This document shows, in pieces, positions 38,275 to 49,060 of a DNA stretch of 64,000 nucleotides. The notes under the pieces were generated by a model. It was not told the DNA's origin and made no database searches. It saw only the letters and a list, made by a program, of their open reading frames with translations. The position numbers and the translations under genes were made by a program. Location: the NCBI GenBank assembly GCA_028583415.1, contig CM053275.1, forward strand, positions 9,239,208 to 9,303,207. The letters are read 5' to 3'. The stretch is from Protea cynaroides (Eukaryota > Streptophyta > Magnoliopsida > Proteales > Proteaceae). Within the stretch, counting starts at the first letter, position 1. Every line of letters starts with the position of its first letter.

Positions 38275-38774
38275 AACCTTCTTTTACATTATGACTCTAA
38301 GATGGTTAGTTTGCTTTGATCAATACCATGCAAAGCAGGTATTGATCTAAAACCCTATTTTGTCGACAAACCCTAATCTAGTCGGTAAACCCTAGATTCA
38401 AGTTCTAGGTTGAGATCATCGAAACTAGGACTTGAATAGAGTTGAAAACAACTCTAACTCAATGCTCAGACCTAGAATGTGTAGGAGAAACCCTAGGATC
38501 AATAGGGGATGATCGACAGCAGTCGAGAAACCGGACGTATGGTCTTCCGCAGACATACCGGTCGACCATACCGATCGCACCTTATGCGATCGGTACCGCG
38601 ACCGGTACCTTTCGGGGGCTGGTCTGTGGGGACCGGCTGACCATACTGGTCCCAGGTTTCCCCACAGTGCTGCGACCGGTACTTGTGATCAGTCAGCTCT
38701 GTGAGATGTATTTTTCCATTGTTGGTTTTTCGACCAATGTAAACCTATTCTAACTTAACCCTAATATCGTGTAG

Positions 38775-38834
38775 GACCTTGTGATAGCACGTTTGGACCT
38801 TGCGACGCAGAGCAAGCAATCAAACAAGCGTTAG
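38775..38834 (+). CDS. LTR mini-gene middle exon, LTR A
   Basis: 60 bp between an acceptor (cgtgtag) and a GTAAGG donor. In the shared frame it reads PCDSTFGPCDAEQAIKQAL. Same length and borders in three other LTR copies. Confidence 0.55.
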   Translation, partial: DLVIARLDLATQSKQSNKR

Positions 38835-39329
38835 GTAAGGGAATCAGACTTAAACCCTAATAATTAATGAACAGTAAAACATTGTTAATAACCCTGATTC
38901 TATGGTGTGATGATGTTTGTGCATACTCGCATGTCATCTTTTATTTTCAGTTATTATTATTGTTCATGCATACTTGCTATGCTAGGTTGTGACTGTTAGG
39001 CATGTGATTACTTTCATTGGTGTGTGGAATGGGAAGGGCCTGGTGTCACACCCCAATTCTGATCCAACCAGAACGGTGTGAGTGAACCGCCATTGAACCA
39101 ACGGTTCACACCAGGATCTCGAATAGGCCGTGTCCACCCATACAAACCAATTACACATAACCACAATCAGAATATAAACATACAGCGGAAGACTTTAAAT
39201 AGAATAAACTGAGTATCTATTGATAATTTAAATAAATATCCCATTATTCAAATTCAAACACATAAAATAATAATCCTTTACATCTCTTAATACCAAGCAA
39301 AAATAACTGAAACAATTAAATAAAATCCA

Positions 39330-39451
39330 TCACAGGTACACGCAGAAAGGGCACTCGCATGAAGCATCATGCTCGTCCTCCCCTGCTTGTACATCCAAAG
39401 CAGCTACACCTCCATACGCCGGAGCGTTCACATAATCGTCCACAGTGTATC
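39330..39451 (-). CDS. LTR mini-gene last exon, LTR B
   Basis: 122 bp from an acceptor (gatgcag) to TGA. Reads YTVDDYVNAPAYGG and ends EDEHDASCECPFCVYL. Confidence 0.6.
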
Positions 39452-40367
39452 CTGCATCAACATCTAAAACAATGTGTACACAAAGGGTGAGCTCACAACA
39501 CAGCTCAGTAAGACAATCAGACAGTTTCACAATATTATGCATGAGTAATAATCAATTTATGCTGTGGTCTGGTTTTAAGTTTGCAATGTGCTATAGAAAG
39601 GTTTGGTGGCCCCCGCACCTCTATACACGAGTGTGTGGCATCGCACAGTAGATCACACTACCACCAACCCACATGCACCCATCATGGAATAGAGATAGAG
39701 CTAAGGTATACCCGCACCTCCCCTGATACTCTACCCATACCAGTACCTAAGCCCCTACTGGCCAGGACTCGCAAACTGGGCTCGCAACTAACCAATCCTA
39801 TATGTCAATAATGTATGCTCTATCCCAGCACAGCCGTTTACGGCATAGAGATAGAGCTAGAGCGTGCAGGCCGGGCCGGAGACCACAATACCTCACCTCC
39901 CCCTGATACCCTATCCGCAACTAACCCACTAGGATAGAAATAATACGCAGGTAGACCCTATCCCAACATAACTCTCTACGGCATAGAGATAGAGCTAAAG
40001 CATCGTGGACAAGCCAGCGTCGACTCGGAATCCTCAGTACCACACAATAATGGCCGGGATAATATCAATATCGGAGACCACCGTACCACGACCTTCCCCT
40101 GATGCCCCACCCGTACCGAGCATGTCAAGACAGAATACTACAAAAGGTGCTAATGTGAAGAGCGATCCCAGGCCCATGCCCCACTCCACATACTAACGAA
40201 AACAATCACATGCCTAACAATCACATTCTATCAATGCATGAACAGTAATAATAACTGAAAGTAAAGGATGACATGTGAATATGCACAAACAACAAATCTC
40301 ATATAATAAGGTGATTAACAATAATTTACTGTCCATTAATTATTAGGTTTGGGTCAAATTTCCTTAC

Positions 40368-40427
40368 TTGACGCTCGTTCGATAACTTGCTCCATGTCGC
40401 AAAGTTCAAACGATATGCCACAAGGTC
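40368..40427 (-). CDS. LTR mini-gene middle exon, LTR B
   Basis: 60 bp between acceptor 'attgtag' and donor GTAAGG. Reads PCGISFELCDMEQVIERAS in the frame that joins the last exon. Confidence 0.55.
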
Positions 40428-42003
40428 CTACAATATTATTAGGGTTTCATTAGAATATATTGTTTAGGGTTTCATGTTGGTCGGAAACCAACAGAGATCA
40501 CAAACTACCCTCACAGAGCTGACCGGTGGCATGTACCGGTCGCAGCTCTGTGGGAAAGACTGGCGACCGGAATGGTCAGCCGGTCCCCAGAGATAACCTC
40601 CCGAGAGGTAGCGGTCGCAACATATCGGTCGCACTATGTGCAACCGGTATAGTCGACCGATATGTCTCTGGAAGACCATACATGGGTTCTTCGACTACCG
40701 TCGATCATCCTCCATGGATTTTTAGGGTTTCTCCTATCCATTCTAAGTCTAAGCTTTGAGTTAGAGTTATCCCCAACTCATTCAAGTCTCGTTTCGATGA
40801 ATAGCATCTCGAAACTCGAATCTAGGGTTTGACGGCAACTTAGGGTTTATTGGCCAATTTAGGGTTTTAGATCAATACCTATTTTGCATGGTATTGATCC
40901 ACCCACACAACTAACATAGGGTAAGAAGAGGGATTCAAACACTTACCGTTGACAGGCGTAACGAGAGCTTCGTCAATCGGTAATGGCGGCTCCTTCTTCT
41001 TCCTCTTAGCTCCTTCTCCTTTTCCACCTCTTTCTCTTCTCTAGGGTTTGCGAGAGACAATGGAAAGGATTTGAGGAGGGTTAAGGGTGTATTTATAGGC
41101 TAGAAATAGGGTTTAGTAACCCTACTAGGATTAGGAAACTTCTAGGATTCGAAATCAGGAAAGCAGGACCCGCAGAGACCAATTTCCAAATTCCCACACA
41201 TAGCTGTGCAGGCCATACCAGTCGATCGGTACCAAGACCGGTACCATCGACCGGTATACCTAAAATCAGGTATAATTGGTCGACTTCGGTCTGATTTTGT
41301 ACCTGTTTGTTATCCGCTTGCCCCGTCTGGCTCGGTGATGATCGGAAGACCTGTCACGACACAAAACCAAGGTTAGACCGGGTTATCAGAGTGCGGGTCT
41401 TACAACTCCACCACCCTTAAAAGAAATTTCGTCCCGAAATTTACATGTAGGTACTACACCTGGGGTCTGGGATCATTCCTCACACTAGCACCTTTCGTAT
41501 CGTTCTGTCTTAGCATGCTTGATGTGGGTAGGGTATTAGGGAGAGGAAGTGACACTATGGTCTCCGGCCTGGCCACTAGACTCTAGCTCTATCTCTATGT
41601 CGTAGGAAGCTGCGCTGGGACAGGACCTACTGTGATGACATATAGGATTGGTTAGTTGCGAGCCCAGTTTGTAAGCCCTCGCCAATAGGGGCTTACGTGT
41701 TGGTATGGATAGAGTATCAGGGGAGGTGTTGGCGGTGTTTGATTCGGACGCCTTAGCTCTATTTCTATTCCATGATAGGGTGCATGTGGGACGACAGTGG
41801 TGTTTGATCCATTGGGAGGCTTCACACACTCGTGTATAGAGGTGCGGTGGCCGCCAATCCTTTCTATAGCATATTGTAAACTTAAAACCAGACCATAATG
41901 TGAATGTTACTCATGCATATGTTTGTTGCATTGTCTGATTGTCTTACTGAGCTGAGTTGTGAGCTCACCCTTGATATATACATATTTTTAGATATTGATG
42001 CAG

Positions 42004-42125
42004 GTTATACGGTGGAGGATTACATGTACGCTCCAGTGTATGGAGGCGTGGCTGCTTTGGACATGCAAACAGGAGAGGACGAGCATGACGCTTCATACGA
42101 GTGCCCTTTCTGCGTGTATCTCTAG
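42004..42125 (+). CDS. LTR mini-gene last exon, LTR A
   Basis: 122 bp from 'gatgcag' to a TAG stop. Reads YTVEDYMYAPVYGG and ends EDEHDASYECPFCVYL. One conserved cysteine is Tyr here. Confidence 0.6.
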
Positions 42126-42360
42126 GATTTGATTACGTTTTGGTGTGGAGAATAACTTGATATTTTATTTATTTATCAATAGATCACTCAGTTCATTTTA
42201 TTTAAAGACTTTTGCTGTATTTTATTATATTCTGATTATGGTTATGTGTAATGGTTTGTATGAGTAGACATGGTCTTATTAAGATCCTGGTGTGAACTGT
42301 TGGTTCAGTGACGGTTCACTCACACTTCTGGTTCATCCGGAATTGGGGTGTGACAGTAAG

Positions 42361-42540
42361 GCCTTAGATACAAATTGTGATGACATTTATGATTGGTTAG
42401 TTACGAGCCTAGTTTGCAAGCCCTCACTAGTAGGGGTATACGTACTGGTAAGGGTAGGGTATCAGGGGGTTCTGACGGTGTGTGATCAAGGAATTCTAGC
42501 TCTATCTCTATTTCATAGTGAGTGATGTGGGGTGATAGTG
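42361..42540 (+). repeat. Tekay-type LTR fragment (outer host), right part
   Basis: Continues the fragment at 37741-37809: 'tgatgacatttatgattggt', 'tagttacgagcctag', 'ggtatcaggg' and 'ctctagctctatctctat'-like phrases in LTR order. Confidence 0.7.
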
Positions 42541-42544
42541 GTGT

Positions 42545-42950
42545 GTGGATCCTTGGTCTAAGGCTACCGAATCTAGGGCAATGGTAGACCGATGGTACGT
42601 ACATCTGATTCGTGCTGCCGATTCATCCCACCGGTTCTGTGACACCAGTTATGTAACAGAGGATATAGACAGTGGAAGAGAGCTTCAGATCACTAGTTGG
42701 GTAAAAGATACTCCTATCTCTTTCAACACCCAACAGTTATCTGGGTATCTCGAGCGTCGATCCCTTGGTCTACTATGCTCCTAAGGAACCCAAGTTCTTA
42801 ACCACTATGATGCGCACAGAGGTATGCAGTCAAATTCTTCATGATGGGCATAACCGCCTAACTTCCAGGAGCATATCTGATAATCTCGCACGATTGTAGG
42901 ATGGTGATCCTACGACTGAGGCATGATAATCTGTTAAATCACTCAAGCTA
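42545..42950 (+). pseudogene. Fragment of retrotransposon antisense-ORF protein
   Basis: The translation contains LQITSWVKDTPISFNTQQLS, then after a frame break YYAPKEPKFLTTMMRTEVC. It aligns with the antisense ORF of the Tekay element: LRISSFVKGVHISFDTHQLA, then YCPPKVMGYLSEDLRREIA. It is a remnant of the same protein type, named in Pfam as a putative plant transposon protein (recalled). The frame is broken; no function is expected. Confidence 0.6.
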
Positions 42951-43683
42951 TCCACATTGTCCGCCACAAGAAAATTCCCTACTTAAATGGGTTCTTTGCT
43001 GACGTAGCTGTTTAGGATTCTTGCAAGAGCACACCAGATGAGTTGTAACGCGAGTGCGAGCTGGACCATCCTTTCCACATGTCGCACGTCATCATAGGCA
43101 AACCGTACGGCACGTGCCATCGACCTCACATAGAAACATGGTCGAAACACAATGATTTTTACACGATAGGTTTCTTGGAATTTTCTAAGCATGAATAAGC
43201 AATTTGGGCTCAAAATTCCATTTCTACATCATGTTATGGATATCGTTTAATTTCCTGAACAGTTGATATTGCTGGATATAGTTTTTCAACCTTGGATCTG
43301 ATTCTAGCAACTCAAATTAAGGGATTTTCTCTTACTGGCGTTGCTTTGCATTGACCATATGTGACTTAGTCAAGTCATGATGTCCTAGGTGGGGACTGAA
43401 CGGGGTCAAAAACTTGACAACGTTACGGTCTACTAATATGGCTAATTATGTAAACATGACTAGTTGAACATTAATCACCCATATAACTATATCCCTAGCC
43501 ATTTGGGGGTTAATGAATTCAATAAAAAGGTGATACGAACATAGTTGTGATTCTCCCCATACTCGACATAGTGTGGATGGGCGGACGAGTCGACTACCAG
43601 GAAAGCTCGGCGAGCGGCGGTGGGCACAAGTGACCCTAATCTATCCTAATTGGATCGTTGGTCTTAATATTCTACCTGTATAT

Positions 43684-43980
43684 TATGATGAAAGGATTCT
43701 ATTGGAACATTAGGGGCTTAAATACCCCGCCTAAGCAAGCAGAAGTTCGACCCTATATCAAGAAGGAGCACATTTCTTTTTGTATTATTGGTGAGACCAG
43801 AGTTAAAGAAAGCAACGCCCCTGACATTGCTAAGGTCATAGCTCCGAGATGGCAAATGCTAAGCAACTATAGCCATCACTAAAATGGCCGTTTATGGATT
43901 CTGTGGGACACCCTAAGGGTTTTCTTCTCGATGTTGAGGATCAATGACGAGCTGAAGGTAACGTGTGCATCCTTCATCTT
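43684..43980 (+). pseudogene. LINE (L1-type) endonuclease fragment
   Basis: Reads MMKGFYWNIRGLNTPPKQAE, then ISFCIIGETRVKESNA. This is the start of the apurinic-type endonuclease of plant L1 elements (WNxRGLN and the ETR/ETK motif with the catalytic Glu). A stop follows NYSHH, and the frame then continues with NGRLWILWDT. Truncated; no reverse transcriptase is present. Confidence 0.7.
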
Positions 43981-43984
43981 GCAA

Positions 43985-44337
43985 AATGACGCTGATCACT
44001 GGAGGGTTATCACACGATGGTCGTTTGAAAGAGAGGCCCAACTGATGACTTGGCAAAGGTTTCAAGAAGTATTCAACAAGAAATACTTCCAGCTCTGATT
44101 AGGCGAGAGAAGGAGTGGGAGTTGTTGCGGCTATACCAAGGGACTAGTTTAGTGGGGGAATATGAGAGAAAGTTCGAGGAGCTAGCCTATTTTGCCCCAC
44201 AAGAGGTGGATACTGAATAAAGAAAGGCCAAACTTTTTTAAACGCTAGAGGCTGGCTCCCAACCCTGTTCGTTTTCCTGCTCCAGCTACGAAAAGAGCAT
44301 ACCCAAAGTTGGTCCACAATAAGCCTATGCCAATACC
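43985..44337 (+). pseudogene. Ty3/Gypsy gag fragment
   Basis: Reads DADHWRVITRWSFEREAQLM then WQRFQEVFNKKYFPALIRRE, KEWELLRLYQGTSLVGEYER and KFEELAYFAP, the retrotransposon gag domain. A stop follows VDTE. It is the insertion target of the Tekay element: the duplication TAAAC is at its right edge. Confidence 0.75.
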
Positions 44338-44342
44338 TAAAC

Positions 44343-44379
44343 TGTCACACCCCAATTCTGAACCAACCAGAATGGCGTG
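44343..44379 (-). repeat. 37-bp inverted copy of the LTR 3' end
   Basis: Starts TGTCACACCCCAATTCTG; its complement is the last 37 bp of the LTR ('ctggttggttcagaattggg' to TGACA). It lies inside the target duplication, so it was part of the integrated element. Confidence 0.85.
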
Positions 44380-45341
44380 TGTAAGACCCGTACTCCATAA
44401 ACCCGGTCTAAACCTTGATTTCATGTCGTAGCAGGTCTTCCGATCATCACCGGGCCAGACAGGACGAGCGGATGACAAACAGGTATGAAATCGGATCAAA
44501 GACGATCAAATAAGTGTCATTTTATGTTGACCAGTCGATGGTACCGGTCTTGGTACTGTCGATCGGTCAGCTCTGCGCAGCTGACTACGGAGATCTAGAA
44601 TTGGATCTCTGCGGGTCCCACTTTCCTAAACCCTAATAGGGTTACTAAACCCTAATCCTAGCCTATATAAACACCTCTAAACCTCCTCAAATCCTTTCCA
44701 TTGTCTCTCACGAACCCTAGAGAGGAGAAGGAGGTTGGAGAAGGAGAAGAAGCTAGGAAGAAGAAGGAAGTGCTGCCATTACCGTTCGACGACGCTCACC
44801 TTACGCTAGTCGACGGTAAGTGTTTTAATCATTCTTCTTACTCTATGGCTCTAGGATAGTGTATGGGTGGATCAATACCATGCAAGGCGGGTATTGATAT
44901 AAAACCCTAATTGGACATTAAACCCTAAATTACTGTCAAACCCTGGATTCGAGTTCTAGGATGGTTATCATCTAAACTAGACTTAAATGAGTTGGAGATA
45001 ATTCTAACTCAAAGCTCAAACTTAGAATGGATAGGAGAAACCCTGGAAACCATGGAGAATGATCGACGGCAATCGAAGAACCCAAAGTATGGTCTTCCAG
45101 AGACATACCGATCGACTATACCGGTTACAGCCTGTACGACCAGTATGTTGCCATCGGTACCTTCCGAGGGACTGATCTGTGGGGACTGGCTGACCATACC
45201 TGTCGCTAGTTTTCCCCACAGAGCTGCGACCGGTATATGCAACCGGTCAGCTCTGTGAGAGTATTTTTGTAACCTCGTTGGTTTTTTAACCAACGTGAAA
45301 CCCTAAGAAGCTATTCTAATAAAACCCTAATAATATTGTAG

Positions 45342-45401
45342 GACTTTGTGATATTCTGTTTGGATCTTACGACGTGGAGCAAGCTATTAAACGAGCGTCA
45401 A
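45342..45401 (+). CDS. LTR mini-gene middle exon, 5' LTR
   Basis: 60 bp, acceptor 'attgtag', donor GTAAGG. Reads LCDILFGSYDVEQAIKRAS in the common frame. Confidence 0.55.
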
Positions 45402-46182
45402 GTAAGGGAATCTGACCTAAACCCTAATAATTAATGGACAGTAAATCATTGTTAATAACCTGAACATATAAGATGTGATGTTTGTGCATATTCACATGCC
45501 ATCCTTTACTTTCAGTTATTATTATTGTTCATGCATTGATAGGATGTGATTGTTAGGCATGTGATTGTTTTCGTTAGTGTGTAGAGTGGGGCATGGAGCC
45601 TGGGATCATTCCTCACACTGGCACCTTTTGTAGTATTCTATTTTAACATGCTTGGTACGGGTGGGGCATCAGGGAAAGGTCGTGGTACGGTGGTCTCCGA
45701 TGTTGATGTTGGCCTGGCCATGGTTATGTGGCACTGTGGTCTCCGATGCCGATGCTGACTTGTCCATGATGCTCTAGCTCTATCTCTATGCCGTAGACGG
45801 CTGTGCTAGGATAGAGCCTACATTGATGACATATAGGATTGGTTAGTTGCGAGCCCAGTTTGCGAGCCCGGGCCAGTAGGGGCTTAGGTACTGGTATGGG
45901 TAGAGCATCAGGGGAGGTACGGGGATACCTTAGCTCTATCTCTATTCCATGATGGGTGCATGTGGGCCGGTGGTAGTGTGATCTGCTGTGCGGTGCCATA
46001 CACTTGTGTATAGAGGTGAGTCGGCCACCAAACCTTTCTATAGCACATTGCAAACTTAAACGAGACCACAGCATAAAATGATTGTTACTCATGCATAATA
46101 TTGTGAAACTGTCTGATTGTCTTACTGAGCTAAGTTGTGAGCTCACCCTTCGTATATATATTGTTTTTAAATATTGATGCAG

Positions 46183-46304
46183 GTTACTCAGTGGACGACT
46201 ACGTGAACGCTCTGGTGTATGGTGGCATTGCTGCTATGGATGTGCAGGCAGGAGAGGACGAGCATGACGCTTCATGCGAGTGCCCTTTCTGCGTGTACCT
46301 TTGA
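46183..46304 (+). CDS. LTR mini-gene last exon, 5' LTR
   Basis: 122 bp from 'gatgcag' to TGA. Reads YSVDDYVNALVYGG and ends EDEHDASCECPFCVYL. Confidence 0.6.
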
Positions 46305-46591
46305 TTTGACTTTTATTTATTTTCAGTTATTTTCAATTGGATTAAGTGGATGTAAGGATATTATATTTTATGTTTGAATTTGAATAATTGGATATTTTAT
46401 TTAAATTTATCAATTGATTCTCAGTTCATTTATTTAAAGACTTTCGCTGTACTATTTATATTCTGATTGTGGTTTTGCGCAATGGTTTGTATGAGTGGAC
46501 ACGGTTTATTCGAGATCCTGGTGTGAACCGTTGGTTCAATGAAGGTTCACTCACACCATTCTGGTTGGTTCAGAATTAGGATGTGACAACT

Positions 46592-46603
46592 TGGTATCAG
46601 AGC
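46592..46603 (+). promoter_or_regulatory. Primer-binding site (initiator Met tRNA)
   Basis: TGGTATCAGAGC, 3 bases after the 5' LTR, is the standard plant complement of the initiator methionine tRNA 3' end. Confidence 0.95.
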
Positions 46604-46970
46604 CCTCGGGCTCTGTCTAATAGACCATATTGCACTTAACTAAGTCGATGAGCTGAGTTAGGAAAAATTTAAAATTTTTAATATAAACACATCCTAAGCA
46701 TTGTTTGATGCCTGAGACGGACTAAGAAAGAGCATAATATATTATATTAAATATGGAATTTAATATTACACATGCACTAGTTAGGGTGAACCATAAAACT
46801 TTCATTAAATAGAAAAATGAGTATCAAATGAAATAGTGCTACAGGGTACGGTCTACAAACCGGATAGTTACCCTGATACATATATATAGACCAGAAAGAA
46901 AAGAGAGAAAATAAAAGGAAAAATCATGGGGTAGGGGCCTAAGAGGAATAGGGTCCGCTATGTCATAATC

Positions 46971-48161
46971 TCACTCGTAAGCGACCCTAAGCCAGTGTAC
47001 CTGGTCTTGTGTGACCCGTAGGCTACGAGCCAGACGTCCCAACTCCTGACCCATCTCCCGCTGAGACTCTAGGATGACCCTCTGGGTGTCCCTGATCTCT
47101 GTGAACATGCTCAACACCGGGTTCGGAGGGGGATGAGACGGTCCAGCTGTAGATGTAGACGGTGGTGCTGCAGGTATAGGCTGTGGAGCTGGCACTGGTA
47201 CACCCTCTGCCCTATCATCGTCATCATCACTCTCAGCCTTTGCTGCATAGGCCGCATTGGCTGCTGTTGCTGCTACTGCGGCTGCTACCCTCATGAGTGG
47301 ACGAGGGCAAGCCTCCAGCTCATCATCACTAACCGGCAAATTATCCATCTACATCCTAAGAATGGCATCCGAGTCGATGTCTAAAGTCATAGTATGCTCA
47401 GCAGCTACCTTGCCTCTCATGCTCACTCGTAGGCGCCGCAGAAGAGTAGTGATGAGACGACCATATGGGAGATTACTGGCCTGATCGGCCAGAGTCACAT
47501 GATGCATAGTCCAGATAATGAGGTAAGGGAGATAGATCCGCTCCCCTGTGCAGACGCAGTAGGTGATGTACTGAGTGAGCTGAGATAACTCACTGTAGTG
47601 GTCACTCTGGGGCACAATGTTGTCCTAGATGATGCGGCTATAAACTCGAGCCAGGGGCTTCAGACTAGCAGCCTTCATAGGAGCCCCAGGATTTAGTATC
47701 TGCTCCGCTATCTCTCGGCGTAGATCCTCGCTCAGATAGCCCATCACCTTTGGAGGGCAGTATACTAGGTCTCCATCATTGGGTACCCCTAGCAGGTCAG
47801 CCAACTGATGAGTGTCGAAGGAGATATGGACGCCCTTGACGAAGCTGGAGATGCGCAAGTCCCTACCCTGATTGGGATCGTTGACATCCCCATGAAGCTC
47901 TAGGTTGGCGTAGAAATGCTTAACCAGGTTGGGGCGAGTGGTCTCAGTGTAAGTAATGACAAGCACCCACCCAAGCCTGTCAAATGTTGCTTGTACATCA
48001 AACCTGTGCAACTGCTCCAAGTTGACCCGCCGTCCAGATTCAATGTTCTTGCTATCGATCCAAGGGAACCACTGCTCATCGAGTTGTGGAACTGGTGGAT
48101 GAGGAGGAGCGCGCATGCCCAAGCCATAATAACGCTTGCCAAGACCGCATCGTGGAGGCAT
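46971..48161 (-). pseudogene. Antisense ORF of the Tekay element
   Basis: A single minus-strand frame of about 397 codons, interrupted by only two stops (near 47625 and 47349), lies between the 5' LTR and gag. The N-terminal part contains VNLEQLHRFDVQATFDRLGW, then NLVKHFYANLELHGD, DLRISSFVKGVHISFDTHQL and ADLLGVPNDGDLVYCPPK. This resembles the family called putative plant transposon protein in Pfam (Transposase_32 type, recalled). The C-terminal part has an Ala-rich, acidic (SDDDDDRAEG) and Pro-rich linker and a likely coiled coil (TEIRDTQRVILESQREMGQE). A diverged relative lies at 42545-42950. Function is unknown; extra antisense ORFs are known from other plant Gypsy elements. The upstream side faces an ACCGGT-rich segment (48770-48900). 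Confidence 0.75.
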
Positions 48162-49060
48162 TTAAACTGCAAAACATAAAGAAAACAAGAAGAAAAATAT
48201 TAGAAATTGTCAAAAATTCGACAGCATAACGACAGTAAATTGGGAAAAAGCCTCAAACTCACCCAAAAACTTGGGGAGGAGGACTTACATAACCCCTGCA
48301 CACTTCAAGCAAACCAATCCCATGCAATTTCAACAAGAAATTTAAGAAATTTAAGAAAATCAAGAAATTTCAAAATTTTTGAAAAACCTAGGTTAAAATT
48401 AGAAAAAATTGATTTTTATGAAAACCATTCGGTGAAAGTCCAAATTGATTGAGGGCTTTTGCTCGTGGAAGTCCCTAAACCTTTTCTAAGCCAAAGGAAA
48501 GAAGTTCCTATGGTTAGAATCTTCCAATCAAAGAAAAATCTAAAATTTTAACTAAAGACGATATGGAAATTTTGTAAAAACTTGATAGAGATGGAAGAAA
48601 CCTACCTAGAGACGATGTTCTAAGTCTTGAATGGAAGAAAATGATTTCTAAGATCACCGTTCGGACTGTAGCAACTCAGGAGCCAGAGAGAAATCGCCAC
48701 CGGAGAGAAAGAAGAAAGAAAAAGTGAGAAAAATCTCACTTTTTCGCGATTTTAAGCCTTTCTGGGCATACCGGTCGACTGGTACCCCTCAGGGCTGCGA
48801 CCGCTATGTCTCGGTCAGAATTTAAATTCTGACCGGTTGACTATACCGGTCGCACAACTTTCTACAGAGTAGCGACCGGTATGTTGCGACCGGTCAGCTT
48901 TGGAACAGCCAGAAAAAAAATTTTGAAAAATTTTAAAAAAATTTGTAAATTTAAATTTCTACTTTTCGACTGTTTCGCCTTATATTGTTCAAGACTAACA
49001 CCACTATTATTGTTCTCATGTGTTATGTCTTCTTCTCAGATCCAAACAGAATAGCCTGAG
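48162..49060. other. Tekay internal leader region
   Basis: AT-rich DNA between the antisense ORF and gag. 48770-48900 repeats 'accggtcgac', 'gaccggt' and 'agcgaccggtatg', motifs otherwise seen in the LTRs of this family. Confidence 0.6.

Larger units (their letters stand above)
39044..41458 (-). mobile_element. Tekay-type solo LTR B, inverted, extended end
   Basis: Inserted within LTR A with a perfect duplication CCTGG (39039-39043 and 41459-41463). On the minus strand its start is TGTAGTACCTACATG. A 54-bp extension (41405-41458) that includes a polypurine-tract-like TTTTAAGGGTGGTGGAGT precedes the ordinary LTR start TGTAAGACCC at 41404. The other end is TGTGACA. So this insertion used an LTR start 54 bp upstream of the usual one. 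Confidence 0.88.
37815..42355 (+). mobile_element. Tekay-type solo LTR A, split by LTR B
   Basis: Starts TGTAAAACCC and ends GGGGTGTGACA, with a perfect duplication GTAAG (37810-37814 and 42356-42360). Its own sequence is 37815-39043 plus 41464-42355. An inverted LTR (39044-41458) is inserted, and removing it restores continuity at 'ggcctggggtctggg'. No internal region, so it is a solo LTR. It contains the TATA box in 'agcctatataaac' and all three exons of the LTR mini-gene. Confidence 0.88.
44380..46588 (+). repeat. 5' LTR of Tekay element
   Basis: 2209 bp from TGTAAGACCC to GTGTGACA. The TATA box TATATAA is at 44664-44670. Mini-gene exons are at (exon 1 end) 44815, 45342-45401 and 46183-46304. 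Compared with the 3' LTR it lacks one of the repeated 'ctctagctctatctctatgcc' modules (about 130 bp) and a 20-bp segment upstream of the TATA box, so the two LTRs have diverged by deletions as well as substitutions. Confidence 0.9.

Noticed and set aside
42983..43213. 76-codon minus-strand ORF
   Set aside because: No homology recognised and surrounded by retrotransposon debris.
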